From Devosia sp. ZB163 (GTDB lineage: Bacteria; Pseudomonadota; Alphaproteobacteria; Rhizobiales; Devosiaceae), in contig NZ_JAQRMY010000001.1 in NCBI RefSeq assembly GCF_028613635.1, positions 1,468,331 to 1,532,330 on the forward strand: DNA of 64,000 nucleotides, in the 5' to 3' direction. A program made the translations under genes and the position numbers. Each line of letters starts with the position of its first letter. The stretch's first letter is position 1. Positions 43,939-52,724 of the stretch are shown here, in pieces. The notes beneath the pieces are model-generated. The model did not search any database, was not told the DNA's origin, and was given only the letters and a program-made list of their open reading frames with translations.

Positions 43939-45942
43939 ATGACGGCCGACGGCAAGACGCGCATCGAACGCAACACCTTGAAGATGCCGATGTCCCGGCT
44001 CGGTGCGCCCAGCGGGTTGCCGCGTTTCCGCTGGCAGCAGCCGATCGCCGACGCCAACACACCACCCAATCGCGGCCTCAACGCCGAGGAGAGCGCCCAC
44101 GGCTTCCAGTGGGGCAAGGATTCGATCCTGCCCTACCGCGTCTTCGACGACTACGATCGCTCCCTCGCGCCCGGTGACATGGAGCTTGTCACCATCACCA
44201 ATGGCCGGCTCGAGGCCACCGTGGCGCCGCACCTGGGTGGCCGCCTGATGTCGCTGCGCGACCTGAAGCTCGGCCGCGACCTGGTGTTCAGGAACCCGGT
44301 GTTCCAGCCGGCCAACCTCGCTTCGCTGAACGCCTGGTTCTCGGGCGGCATCGAGTGGAACGGGCTCATTCCCGGGCACACGCCCTTCACCGTGGCACCG
44401 GTCTTTGCCGGCATCCTCGAGACGGAGCGCGGCCCGATCCTCAGGATCTACGAGTTCGACCGCATCGTCGAGGCGACGTGGCAGATCGATCTGTTCCTGC
44501 CGAACGATGACGACCGGCTGTTCGTCCATGGCCGCATCGCCAATGCCGCCGATGCCCCCAAGCTCGCCTACTGGTGGACCAACGTCGCTGCCCCGACCAT
44601 GAAGGGCATGCGGGTGCTGAGCCCGGCCGACTACTCGATAGAGCACGTGCTGCCCGGCAACGAGCTGGCGCGCTTCTCCTTCCCCGATCCTGACCGGTTC
44701 GATGGCTCCTATCCCGGCCGCTGGCGCGATGCGACCTCGGTGTTCTTCCGCGCGCCCGGGGCGCCCCGCATGTACATCGCCGCGCTCGACGAGAGCGGTG
44801 CGGGGCTGGCGCAGACCAGCACGTCGACCCTGGTCGGCCGCAAGTTCTTCTATTTCGGCACCGCCGCGGGCGGCCAGCAGTGGATGAACTACCTGGCCCG
44901 GCCCGGCGAGGGCGACTACATCGAGATCCAGAGCGGCGTCACGCCGACCCAGAACCAGCGCTTCGAGCTCGCCCCGCAGAGCGAGCTGCACTGGACCGAG
45001 GTCTATGGCGCCCTCGCCGTCGATCCGGCCGTCGTGCACGACCCCGATTACCAGCGCGCCTCCGCCGGCACCGGTGACGCGATCGATGCGCGCTTCCCAC
45101 CCCAGGAGCTGGCCGAGGTCGACCGCTTCCTTGCCGAAGCGTCCCGCCGGCCGGTGACGGAGCGGCTGAGCGCCGGCGCCGTCTGGGGAGCACGGCAGGA
45201 GCAGCTGACCGGCCGCCGCCTCGCCGAAGGCCTCGACTTCGCCGTCGCGACGCCCGGCGACGCCTGGGACGACCTTGCCGGCACCGGCCGCCTCTCGGAG
45301 CGCAGCCTTGCCGTCGTGCCCGAGGAGTTCGCCGTTTCCGACCTCTGGGTCGAGCGGCTCGAGCAGAGCCGGGCCGGGCAGGGCGACACCTGGCTCAACA
45401 CCCTGCTCCTCGGCATTGCGGCGCTCGATCGCGAAAATCGCGAGGAAGCGGCGCGTCTCTTCGAGCGCTCCGTCGCCCTGAAGCCCACCTGGCTCGGCCT
45501 GCGTCAGCTGGCTCTCGTCGCCACGGATGGCGCCGAAGCCGAGCGGCACTACCTCGCGGCCTGGGCCATGGGCGATGCGCCGCCGGCCCTCGCCGCCGAG
45601 ATCGTCGCCCTCCTCGTCCGCAACGGCCGCTTCGACCAGCTCGAGGCCTTCGCTTCGGCACTGCCCGAATCGGCGCTCGGCGACGAGCGCGTCCACCTCG
45701 GGCGCGCCCGGGTCGCCGCCCGGCAGGGCGAGCTGGACCTGCTCGACAAGCTCCTCAAGCGCAATTTCGCGACGATCCGCGAGGGCGAGAACCTGCTCGA
45801 GGAACTGTGGGTGGCGCTGCAGCGCGGCCGGCTGCACGAAGCGCTGGGTCGCGAGCCGAACGCCGCAGAGCTCGCGGATCGGCTGCGACAGTTCCCGGTG
45901 CCGGCCCATCTCAACTTCCGGATGAAGTCCGCCGACTCTTGA
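43939..45942 (+). CDS. DUF5107 (mutarotase-like) protein with TPR-like C-terminus
   Basis: 667 aa from the ATG at 43939 preceded by GGAGGGGG. Residues about 50-330 belong to the DUF5107 type: [23 protein letters not shown] (mutarotase-like fold opening), [17 protein letters not shown] and [19 protein letters not shown] elements. From about 430 the sequence is helical repeats ([35 protein letters not shown]) that look like TPRs. Such proteins are expected to bind or process carbohydrates in the cytoplasm; the exact function is unknown. No signal peptide. xseA follows after 13 bases. Confidence 0.75.
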   Translation: MTADGKTRIERNTLKMPMSRLGAPSGLPRFRWQQPIADANTPPNRGLNAEESAHGFQWGKDSILPYRVFDDYDRSLAPGDMELVTITNGRLEATVAPHLGGRLMSLRDLKLGRDLVFRNPVFQPANLASLNAWFSGGIEWNGLIPGHTPFTVAPVFAGILETERGPILRIYEFDRIVEATWQIDLFLPNDDDRLFVHGRIANAADAPKLAYWWTNVAAPTMKGMRVLSPADYSIEHVLPGNELARFSFPDPDRFDGSYPGRWRDATSVFFRAPGAPRMYIAALDESGAGLAQTSTSTLVGRKFFYFGTAAGGQQWMNYLARPGEGDYIEIQSGVTPTQNQRFELAPQSELHWTEVYGALAVDPAVVHDPDYQRASAGTGDAIDARFPPQELAEVDRFLAEASRRPVTERLSAGAVWGARQEQLTGRRLAEGLDFAVATPGDAWDDLAGTGRLSERSLAVVPEEFAVSDLWVERLEQSRAGQGDTWLNTLLLGIAALDRENREEAARLFERSVALKPTWLGLRQLALVATDGAEAERHYLAAWAMGDAPPALAAEIVALLVRNGRFDQLEAFASALPESALGDERVHLGRARVAARQGELDLLDKLLKRNFATIREGENLLEELWVALQRGRLHEALGREPNAAELADRLRQFPVPAHLNFRMKSADS

Positions 45943-45955
45943 CGGACTCATCCTC

Positions 45956-47386
45956 ATGCCGCACGTGAAGGGCATGTCCGCGCCCTTCACGAATGCCGCC
46001 GAGTTCACCGTTTCCGAGATCGCGGGCGCGGTGAAGCGCACCATCGAGGATGAGTTCGGCCATGTCCGGGTGCGCGGGGAGATTTCCGGCTTCCGCGGCG
46101 TCCACTCGTCGGGCCACGCCTACTTCACACTCAAGGACGAGAACGCCTCCATCGACGCGGTGGTGTGGAAGAGCTCGTGGCCGCGGCTGACCTTCAAGCC
46201 CCAGGAGGGCATGGAGGTGATCGCGACCGGGCGGCTCACCACGTTCCCGCGCTCGTCCAAGTACCAGATCGTCATCGAGCAGATCGAGCCGGCCGGTGCC
46301 GGCGCGCTGATGGCCCTGCTCGAGGAGCGCCGCAAGAAGCTTGCCGCCGAGGGCCTGTTTGCCGCCGAGCGGAAGCGCGAGCTGCCCTACCTGCCGGAGG
46401 TCGTGGGCGTCATCACCTCGCCGACTGGGGCGGTGATCCGCGATATCCTCCACCGCATCTCCGACCGCTTCCCGCGCCATGTCCTCGTCTGGCCTGTGCG
46501 CGTCCAGGGCGAGACGTCGGCCCCGGAAGTGGCCGCGGCCATCGACGGCTTCAACGCCATGCGTCCCGACGGCCCGATCCCGCGCCCCGACGTGCTCATC
46601 GTCGCGCGCGGCGGCGGCTCCATCGAGGACTTGTGGGGCTTCAACGAGGAAGTCGTCGTCCGCGCCGTCGCGTCGAGCCGCATCCCCGTCATCAGCGCCG
46701 TGGGCCACGAGACGGACACCACGCTCTGCGACTACGCCGCCGACCACCGCGCCCCGACGCCGACCGCGGCAGCCGAGGCAGCGGTGCCGGTGCGCATCGA
46801 CCTCATCGGCTATGTCGACGAACTCGGCAGCCGGCAGCGCCAGGCCTCGCGCCGCATCGCCTCCAACTATCGCGATCGCCTGCGGGCCGCCTCGGCAGGG
46901 CTGCCGCGCCCGCTCGATCTCGTCGCCTCGGCGCGCCAGCGGCTCGATCATGCGGCCTCGAACCTTGCGGCGGCGCTGCGCCATACGGGACAGCGGAAGC
47001 GCATCGCCTACGAGCGGCTCGCCGGGCGACTGTCGCCCAACACGCTGCGCAGCGAGGTCCGCAACCTGCGCGGCCGCCTCACCCCCGTTGCCAACAGCCT
47101 GCAGCCGGCGGTCGTCCGCATCATCGACCAGCGCCGCCAGCGGCTCGAGGCTGCCTCCAAGCTTCTCGATGCGGTGAGCTACCGCAATATCCTCGACCGC
47201 GGCTTCGCCGTGGTGACGGATTCGGAGGATCGGATCGTCAAGAGCGCCGAGCAGGTGCAGCCGGGCGAGAGCCTGACCGTCGAGGTGTCGGTCGGCAAGA
47301 TCGGCGTGACCGTCGGCGGCGCCCCCGCGGGCCGCAAGCGCGTGAAACCGCCGCCGGGAGAAGGCAATCAGGGCAGTTTGTTCTAG
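45956..47386 (+). CDS. xseA: exodeoxyribonuclease VII large subunit
   Basis: 476 aa. N-terminal OB-fold ([29 protein letters not shown]), catalytic region with [33 protein letters not shown] and [11 protein letters not shown], then a long coiled-coil and C-terminal [15 protein letters not shown]. Degrades single-stranded DNA with XseB (not seen here). ATG at 45956; ATG at 45974 is an alternative. A dense cluster of palindromic repeats follows. Confidence 0.95.
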   Translation: MPHVKGMSAPFTNAAEFTVSEIAGAVKRTIEDEFGHVRVRGEISGFRGVHSSGHAYFTLKDENASIDAVVWKSSWPRLTFKPQEGMEVIATGRLTTFPRSSKYQIVIEQIEPAGAGALMALLEERRKKLAAEGLFAAERKRELPYLPEVVGVITSPTGAVIRDILHRISDRFPRHVLVWPVRVQGETSAPEVAAAIDGFNAMRPDGPIPRPDVLIVARGGGSIEDLWGFNEEVVVRAVASSRIPVISAVGHETDTTLCDYAADHRAPTPTAAAEAAVPVRIDLIGYVDELGSRQRQASRRIASNYRDRLRAASAGLPRPLDLVASARQRLDHAASNLAAALRHTGQRKRIAYERLAGRLSPNTLRSEVRNLRGRLTPVANSLQPAVVRIIDQRRQRLEAASKLLDAVSYRNILDRGFAVVTDSEDRIVKSAEQVQPGESLTVEVSVGKIGVTVGGAPAGRKRVKPPPGEGNQGSLF

Positions 47387-47400
47387 CTGATACCGAGAAA

Positions 47401-47534
47401 AGGCCCCCCTCACCCGCCGCTCCGCGGCGACCTCTCCCCCAAAAGGGAGAGGTGGAGGTTGTGCCACGATCTCGCCCCATCGCCACCTCTCCTTAGGGGG
47501 AGAGGTCGGCCCGAAGGGCCGGGTGAGGGGGCCT
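47401..47534. repeat. nested palindromic repeat, copy 6a (xseA-ribF interval)
   Basis: AGGCCCCCCTCACCC at 47401-47415 faces GGGTGAGGGGGCCT at 47521-47534, with further inner hairpins including CACCTCTCC...GGAGAGGTGG. First of three elements that fill the 368-bp gap between xseA and ribF. Confidence 0.75.
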
Positions 47535-47555
47535 AGCCCCGTGCACCGCTGCGCT

Positions 47556-47649
47556 CCCCTCCCCCTTGAGGGGAGGGGCGGGGGGAGGGGGTCCATCGGC
47601 GATCCCCGGACCACCCCCACCCTCGATCCCTCCCCTCAAGGGGGAGGGA
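47556..47649. repeat. nested palindromic repeat, copy 6b
   Basis: The 20 bases at 47558-47577 (CCTCCCCCTTGAGGGGAGGG) are perfectly inverted at 47628-47647. The core GTCCATCGGCGATCCCCGGACC nearly equals that of copy 5, so these two are recent copies of one element of about 95 bp. Confidence 0.8.
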
Positions 47650-47682
47650 GGCGATAGCTACCAAGATCGAAGTTCTCTCTGC

Positions 47683-47752
47683 TCCCCTCCCCCTTGAGGG
47701 AGGGGGTCCGTCAGCGACGCACCACGCCATCCTCTCCCTCGAAGGGAGGCAG
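47683..47752. repeat. partial palindromic repeat, copy 6c
   Basis: Starts like copy 6b (CCCCTCCCCCTTGAGGG then GGGGTCC) but the core has diverged (GTCAGCGACGCACCAC) and the far arm is short (CTCTCCCTCGAAGGGAG). The right end touches the stop of ribF. A decayed member of the same family. Confidence 0.65.
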
Positions 47753-47754
47753 GG

Positions 47755-48726
47755 TTACCGGAAGAACCCCAGCTTGCCGTCGAGCTCCGACACAGGCAGC
47801 GTCGCCTGCAGCAGGTGGCGGGCTTGGGCCGCGTCGTTGTTCACGGCGGCGATCAACTCATCGAGGCTGGAGAACTTGGCCTGGCCGCGCACCGTGCCGA
47901 GCAGCGCCACTTCCAGCTTCTGGCCATAGATGTCCTCGTCGAAATCGAAGATCCACGTCTCGAAGGGCGGGCGCTCGTCGGTGAACATCGGCTTGCCGTA
48001 GCTCGCGACGCCATCGAGCAGGCGGTTGCCCAGCTTCGCACGCACGGCGTAGACGCCCTGCATGAGGTCGAAGCCGGTGGGGGTCGCCATGTTGGCGGTG
48101 GGGAAGCCCAGTTCGCGCCCGCGCTGATCGCCGGTCACGACGACGCCAGACAGGAACCAGTGATAGCCGAGGAGCTGCGCGGCGCCTGCGACATCGCCCT
48201 CGCCGAGCAGCGTGCGGATGCGGGTCGATGAGATGTGGTCGTCGCCCTCGTCGAGCATGTCGAGGATCTCGACATCGAAGCCGTGGCGTTGTCCGGCTTC
48301 CTTGAGGAAGGCCGGGGTGCCCTGGCGCTTGTAGCCGAAATGGAAGTCGGCCCCCACCTCGACGCCGCGCACGTTCAGCGCGCCGACGAGGAAGCGGGTG
48401 ACGAAATCTTCCGCCTCGATGCGCGAGAACTCGAGGTTGAACGGCATGACGACGATGCCGTCGAGCCCGAGGGCGCGGGCGATCTCGGCCTTTTGGTCGG
48501 CATAGGTGAGCCGGAACATGAATGGCTCGGGCGCGAACACGTCGCGCGGATGCGGCTCGAACGTGAGCATCAACGCCGGCACGCCAGCCGCATTGGCGCG
48601 CTCCTTGAGAGCGCGGAAGACATGCTGATGCCCGCGATGACAGCCATCGAAATTGCCGATCGCCACCATCGCGCCCTTGAGCGCTTCCGGTACCTCGTCG
48701 AGGCCCGCGAGCCGAATGAAGGTCAA
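47755..48726 (-). CDS. ribF: bifunctional riboflavin kinase / FMN adenylyltransferase
   Basis: 323 aa. N-terminal adenylyltransferase domain with AIGNFDGCHRGHQHV, SSTRIRTLLGEGDV; C-terminal riboflavin kinase with RGRELGFPTANM and the region to FLR. Converts riboflavin to FMN and FAD. Start codon TTG (complement of 48724-48726). No FMN riboswitch is recognisable upstream. Confidence 0.95.
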   Translation of the reverse strand: MTFIRLAGLDEVPEALKGAMVAIGNFDGCHRGHQHVFRALKERANAAGVPALMLTFEPHPRDVFAPEPFMFRLTYADQKAEIARALGLDGIVVMPFNLEFSRIEAEDFVTRFLVGALNVRGVEVGADFHFGYKRQGTPAFLKEAGQRHGFDVEILDMLDEGDDHISSTRIRTLLGEGDVAGAAQLLGYHWFLSGVVVTGDQRGRELGFPTANMATPTGFDLMQGVYAVRAKLGNRLLDGVASYGKPMFTDERPPFETWIFDFDEDIYGQKLEVALLGTVRGQAKFSSLDELIAAVNNDAAQARHLLQATLPVSELDGKLGFFR

Positions 48727-48815
48727 GTTCCCACCCGCCCTATTAGGTCAGCGCGATATGACAAGAAATGGCCTGCCATGCAAGGCAGCCAAGGGATGAT
48801 CAGCCATGCGCTCGC

Positions 48816-49670
48816 TCACCACGCCAGCCGGGGCACGAAGCCCACCGTGTTCGCCCCGCTCGGTTCGACCAGCGCGCGGATCGCGTCGGGATCGGGGTTG
48901 CCGAAGGCGTCGAGCTCTGCGGCGTGGATCGAACCGGTGACAAAAAGGAGGTCCAGCCCCGCGCCTGCCGCGCCGATGGCGTCCGTGCGCACCGAGTCGC
49001 CGATGGCGAGGATGCGGCTGCGATCGACCGGGCGGCCTGCAGCTTTCTCGGCCAGCCGCAGGGCCTCCGCGTAGATCGGCTTGTACGGCTTGCCGACCAT
49101 GACGATCATGCCGCCACGCGCCTCGTAGAGGTCGGCGAGGGCGCCGCCGCAATAGAGGATCTGGTCGCCGTGCTCGACGACGCGATCCGGGTTGGCGGCG
49201 ATCAGCGGCAGGTTGCGGCTGAGCCAAAGGGTGATCCGGTCATTGTACATGTCCGGGGTGTCGTGGTCGGTATCGAGGTCGGTGACGACGATGGCCTTAG
49301 AATCCTCGGCACGGCCGAGCGTGATGTCGAGGCCCTCGAACAGGCTGTCATTGTCGTGCGGCGGGCCGACATAATGGACGGTCTGGCCGCGATAGCGCTC
49401 GAGCACGACCCGGGTCGCGTCGCCGGAGGTCACGACGTCGTCATAGGCTTCGCGCGAGACGCCGAGGCGATCCATCATCTCGATGATCGGCCCGTGCGGA
49501 CGCGGGGCGTTGCTGATGAGCACGACGCGCCCGCCATTGCGCCGGTAGTTGACCAGCGCCTCGACGGCGGTCGCATGGGCGGCGATGCCGTTGTGCACAA
49601 CGCCCCAGATGTCGCTCAAAACCACGTCGTAGCGGGCAGCGATCCCACCCAGACCATCAAGTGCTTGCAT
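48816..49670 (-). CDS. HAD-superfamily IIA hydrolase (TIGR01459-type)
   Basis: 284 aa. HAD motif I as DVVLSDIWGVVHNG, motif II VLISNAPRP, and motif III/IV GKPYKPIYAEAL with AIGDSVRTDAIGAAGAG. This subfamily is typical of alphaproteobacteria and of unknown substrate; it belongs with the NagD-like phosphatases. ATG start is the complement of 49668-49670. Lies 17 bases after the stop of the TipF-like gene and upstream of ribF on the same strand, perhaps co-transcribed. Confidence 0.82.
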   Translation of the reverse strand: MQALDGLGGIAARYDVVLSDIWGVVHNGIAAHATAVEALVNYRRNGGRVVLISNAPRPHGPIIEMMDRLGVSREAYDDVVTSGDATRVVLERYRGQTVHYVGPPHDNDSLFEGLDITLGRAEDSKAIVVTDLDTDHDTPDMYNDRITLWLSRNLPLIAANPDRVVEHGDQILYCGGALADLYEARGGMIVMVGKPYKPIYAEALRLAEKAAGRPVDRSRILAIGDSVRTDAIGAAGAGLDLLFVTGSIHAAELDAFGNPDPDAIRALVEPSGANTVGFVPRLAW

Positions 49671-49687
49671 AGGAGTAGTCCTGTCGT

Positions 49688-50953
49688 TCAGGCCTGCCTG
49701 CGCTCAGGCTGGCGTGCGCGTTCGCCGATGAGGTCGGCGCGCACGGGTCCCGGCCGGCCGATATGCGGTCCCTGTACCAGACCGATACCGTCCTCGAACA
49801 GACTTAGCAGTTGCTGCTCGTCGATCACGCCTGTGGCACAGAGCGCGATGTCGAACCGCTTGGCATAGGGCGAGATGTCCGCCGTGTGGAAATCGGAGAA
49901 CGTCTCGGGCTTGTTGAGGAACTGGGTGGCGTCGAACCGCACCACCGTGAAGCCCAGCCCCTCGAGCTCGGCGAAATCGAAGCGCAGCGACGCGGCGTCG
50001 CGCAGCACGAAACCCGCGCCCGCCTTGCCGAACTCGCCGAGCAGGCGCTTCTCCGGCGCGCCCAGCGTCTTGTACTGCGCCTGCGCCAGGGAGAAATCGA
50101 GCGATGAGGTGATGGCCTGGTTGGCGACGAGCGTCGCCAGCACCTGGTCGAGCGCCTTGCGATCGCCGATCGTTGCCTTGCTCAGCGGGATGAAGAGCCG
50201 GATCGGCTGCCCGGAAGTCTTGGCCCGGCGCGCAATCGTCACCGCTTCCTCGAGCGCCAATGCCTCGATCTGCCGGACCAAGTCCTCGCCGCCGCGGCGC
50301 GGCATGAAGTCCGGCGCATCGGCCAGTCCACCTGCATCCTGCATCAGCCGGGGAACGAGGTCGTACCCGAGCGGCTTGCGCGAGGGCAGGCTGACGACCG
50401 GCTCGATGTGAAACACCAGCCGGTTCTGCTCGAGCGCCGCCCGCAGCTCGGCCTCGGGAATGAGGGGCTCGTCGAACACGTCGTCGTCTTCCTCGGGCGG
50501 CAGTTCCACTATGCCCGGCCCCGAGCTGGTGCGTTCGGTGTGATGCCCCTCTTCGAGTTCTGCCAGCGCCTCGGCCAGCTGCCGGGTCACCGTGCCCAGA
50601 ACCGAGATGTCCGCCTCGATGCCCTCGAGCCGGCTGCCCACGTTGGTGTCCGCAATGGCGTTGACGCGCTGGCTCAGCACCTGGCCGGCCTTGGCATCGG
50701 TGGAAAGCAGCCGCGCGAGATCCTCGATCGCCCGCTCGAGCCGTGCCTCGGAACGCTGGCGCAAGCGCCGTTCCATCAGCATCACGGCAATGGCGCCGAA
50801 GGCGATGGCGGTCACGAAGGCTTCGATGGGCGAGAAGGTCAGGCCGAAATAGGCAGCAGCAGCGACGCCGAGCGTGGCCAGCGCGATGAATATGTATACT
50901 AGCCCTTGCACGGTCCGCCTCGTGCTCCCAAAACGCGGGATTCGACACCCCAT
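49688..50953 (-). CDS. TipF-like membrane protein with degenerate EAL domain
   Basis: 421 aa. Two N-terminal membrane helices (about residues 16-38 and 43-60), a coiled-coil region (about 61-150), an acidic linker, then an EAL-fold domain from about 195 to 415. The EAL triad is absent (GYDLVPRL where active enzymes have ExLxR), and other metal ligands are changed (FIPLSKATIGD; FSLAQAQYKTL), so c-di-GMP hydrolysis is unlikely. The architecture matches TipF, a c-di-GMP-binding factor for flagellum positioning in Caulobacter. A GTG at the complement of 50909-50911 is an alternative start. Divergent from the sigma-54-type regulator. Confidence 0.72.
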   Translation of the reverse strand: MGCRIPRFGSTRRTVQGLVYIFIALATLGVAAAAYFGLTFSPIEAFVTAIAFGAIAVMLMERRLRQRSEARLERAIEDLARLLSTDAKAGQVLSQRVNAIADTNVGSRLEGIEADISVLGTVTRQLAEALAELEEGHHTERTSSGPGIVELPPEEDDDVFDEPLIPEAELRAALEQNRLVFHIEPVVSLPSRKPLGYDLVPRLMQDAGGLADAPDFMPRRGGEDLVRQIEALALEEAVTIARRAKTSGQPIRLFIPLSKATIGDRKALDQVLATLVANQAITSSLDFSLAQAQYKTLGAPEKRLLGEFGKAGAGFVLRDAASLRFDFAELEGLGFTVVRFDATQFLNKPETFSDFHTADISPYAKRFDIALCATGVIDEQQLLSLFEDGIGLVQGPHIGRPGPVRADLIGERARQPERRQA

Positions 50954-51114
50954 TCATAACACCGCCCCCCTCCTGCCGAAAGGCTTGCCGCGTCCTGCCG
51001 GGAAACTATCCCCGCCCTTTGCGCGCCAGCCCACGGTCTGGCGGGAACGGTTTGTTTACCCACTTCGTCAACACTCCGTTGGTCATACGGCCGCCCCCAG
51101 GGAGTCCCGAATTC

Positions 51115-52545
51115 ATGTCCGCGCCCGGCACCGGCTCCAGTCCCGACGCCCGGTTCCTGCTGGTCGATCGCGATAGCGCGACGGCCGGGGCGCTTCTCGA
51201 TTCCCTTTTGTCCTGCCTCGTGGCTGCCCCCACCGTCGCCGAGGCCCGCAGCGGGCGGCAGGCGACCGACCTTCTCCGCTCCGAACGCTTCGACGTGCTG
51301 CTCGTCGATCTCGGCAGCGTGGGCGACCTGTCGCCCCAGTTCGAGGACGCGGTTTCGCGGCTCGTGCGCCTGTCCTCGGGCGCGCTCGTGATCGCGCTGT
51401 CCGACGGCGCCTCGGTCAGCGCCACCCTGTCGGCCCTGCGCGCCGGCGCCCACGATCATTTCGTCCGTCCGATGGGTGGGCGCGCCTTTGCCACCCGCAT
51501 GGCCGAACTCGCCTCGCGCCACGGCAAGAGCCTCGCGCTTCAACTGCGCGGCGAGGAGCACGCCGGCCGTTTCGGCAGGCTCGTCGGCGCCTCCAGCCAG
51601 ATGCAGGTGGTCTACGAGCAGATCGGCCGTGTCGCCGGCTCGACCGCCCCGGTGTTCATCACGGGCGAGCCCGGCACCGGCAAGGACATCTGCGCGGAGG
51701 CCCTGCACGAGTTCTCGCCGCGCGCGCATCGGCGTTTCGTCGCCGTCGACTGCGGGGCCGTGCCGGCGCACATGATGGAGGCCGAGCTCTTCGGCATCGC
51801 GGGCGGCGCCATCGCCGGCGCGGGCGAGGACCGCAAGGGCGCCGCCGAGATCGCCGATGGCGGCACGCTCTTCCTCGACGAGATCTCGCACATCGACCTC
51901 AGCCTTCAGGGCAAGCTGCTCAAGTTCCTGCAGACCGGCACCATCAGCCGGGTAGGGGAGTCGGGTGTCCGCCAGCTCGATGTCCGGCTCATCTGCGCCA
52001 CCAATCGCAACCCGATGGAGCTGATCGCGGAGCGCAGGTTCCGCGAGGACCTGTTCTACCGGCTGCACGTGCTGCCCGTTCACCTGCCGCCACTGCGCCA
52101 GCGCTCCGGCGACGCGCTGGCCCTCGCGCAGCACTTCCTCGATCGCTTCGCGGCCCAGGAGCACAAGCGCTTCGACGGCTTCGCGACCGACGCAGCGGGG
52201 CAACTGGCCGCGCGCGAGTGGCCCGGGAACGTCCGTCAGCTCGAAACGCTGGTCCACCGGCTCGTCGTCATGTTCGACGGCGGCGAAGTCGATAACGCCA
52301 TGCTCGCCGCGGCCGATCTCGATGCACCCGCGCCGGCCACGACCGCACCGCCGCCGGTCATGCTCATGCGCCGGCCTGCCGTGCTGCCGATGTGGCAGCA
52401 GGAGCAGCGGATCATCGAGGAAGCCATCGCCAGCTTCGGCGGCAATATCTCGCTTGCCGCCCAGGCGCTCGAACTCAGCCCCTCGACCATCTACCGCAAG
52501 CGCCAGACCTGGGCCGAGCTGGAAGGCAAGCGAGGCGCGGCTTAG
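51115..52545 (+). CDS. sigma-54-type response regulator with altered GAFTGA loop
   Basis: 476 aa from the ATG at 51115. Receiver-like domain with D18/D20 and D65 (LLVDLGS), but HFVRPMG has Arg where the receiver Lys is conserved. AAA+ domain: Walker A GEPGTGKD, Walker B GGTLFLDEI, and the L1 loop at residues 231-236 reads GAIAGA instead of GAFTGA. C-terminal Fis-type helix-turn-helix (ISLAAQALELSPSTIYRKR). Loss of the Phe and Thr suggests it may not open sigma-54 promoters in the usual way and could repress or act with another sigma factor. Probable partner of the flagellar or c-di-GMP system next door. Confidence 0.75.
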   Translation: MSAPGTGSSPDARFLLVDRDSATAGALLDSLLSCLVAAPTVAEARSGRQATDLLRSERFDVLLVDLGSVGDLSPQFEDAVSRLVRLSSGALVIALSDGASVSATLSALRAGAHDHFVRPMGGRAFATRMAELASRHGKSLALQLRGEEHAGRFGRLVGASSQMQVVYEQIGRVAGSTAPVFITGEPGTGKDICAEALHEFSPRAHRRFVAVDCGAVPAHMMEAELFGIAGGAIAGAGEDRKGAAEIADGGTLFLDEISHIDLSLQGKLLKFLQTGTISRVGESGVRQLDVRLICATNRNPMELIAERRFREDLFYRLHVLPVHLPPLRQRSGDALALAQHFLDRFAAQEHKRFDGFATDAAGQLAAREWPGNVRQLETLVHRLVVMFDGGEVDNAMLAAADLDAPAPATTAPPPVMLMRRPAVLPMWQQEQRIIEEAIASFGGNISLAAQALELSPSTIYRKRQTWAELEGKRGAA

Positions 52546-52724
52546 CCCTTCGCCAGCTTGTCGCGGGCCTTCTTGGCCGTGGCAAAGGCGCGGGCTTCCT
52601 CGCCGAGCGCCGAGCCCTTCTTCACGATGGTGCCGCTGGAATCGACCAGCGACCAGTCCCATTTGGTGTTGGGGCCCACGCCGCCAGTGCGCCGCAGTTT
52701 GATTTCGAGTTCTGTCAGCGCCAC
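52542..52724 (-). CDS. small protein overlapping the glycosyltransferase gene
   Basis: 60 aa from a GTG (complement of 52722-52724) that overlaps the last 10 bases of the glycosyltransferase gene, indicating coupling. Basic, soluble: VALTELEIKLRRTGG, then DWSLVDSSG and KKARDKLAKG at the end. Its stop overlaps the stop region of the convergent sigma-54-type gene (52545) by 4 bases. No recognised family; I keep it because of its regular codon use and overlap with the glycosyltransferase. Confidence 0.5.
   Translation of the reverse strand: MALTELEIKLRRTGGVGPNTKWDWSLVDSSGTIVKKGSALGEEARAFATAKKARDKLAKG

Noticed and set aside
48727..48815. FMN riboswitch upstream of ribF
   Set aside because: The interval is only 89 bases and holds none of the conserved RFN helices I could recognise.
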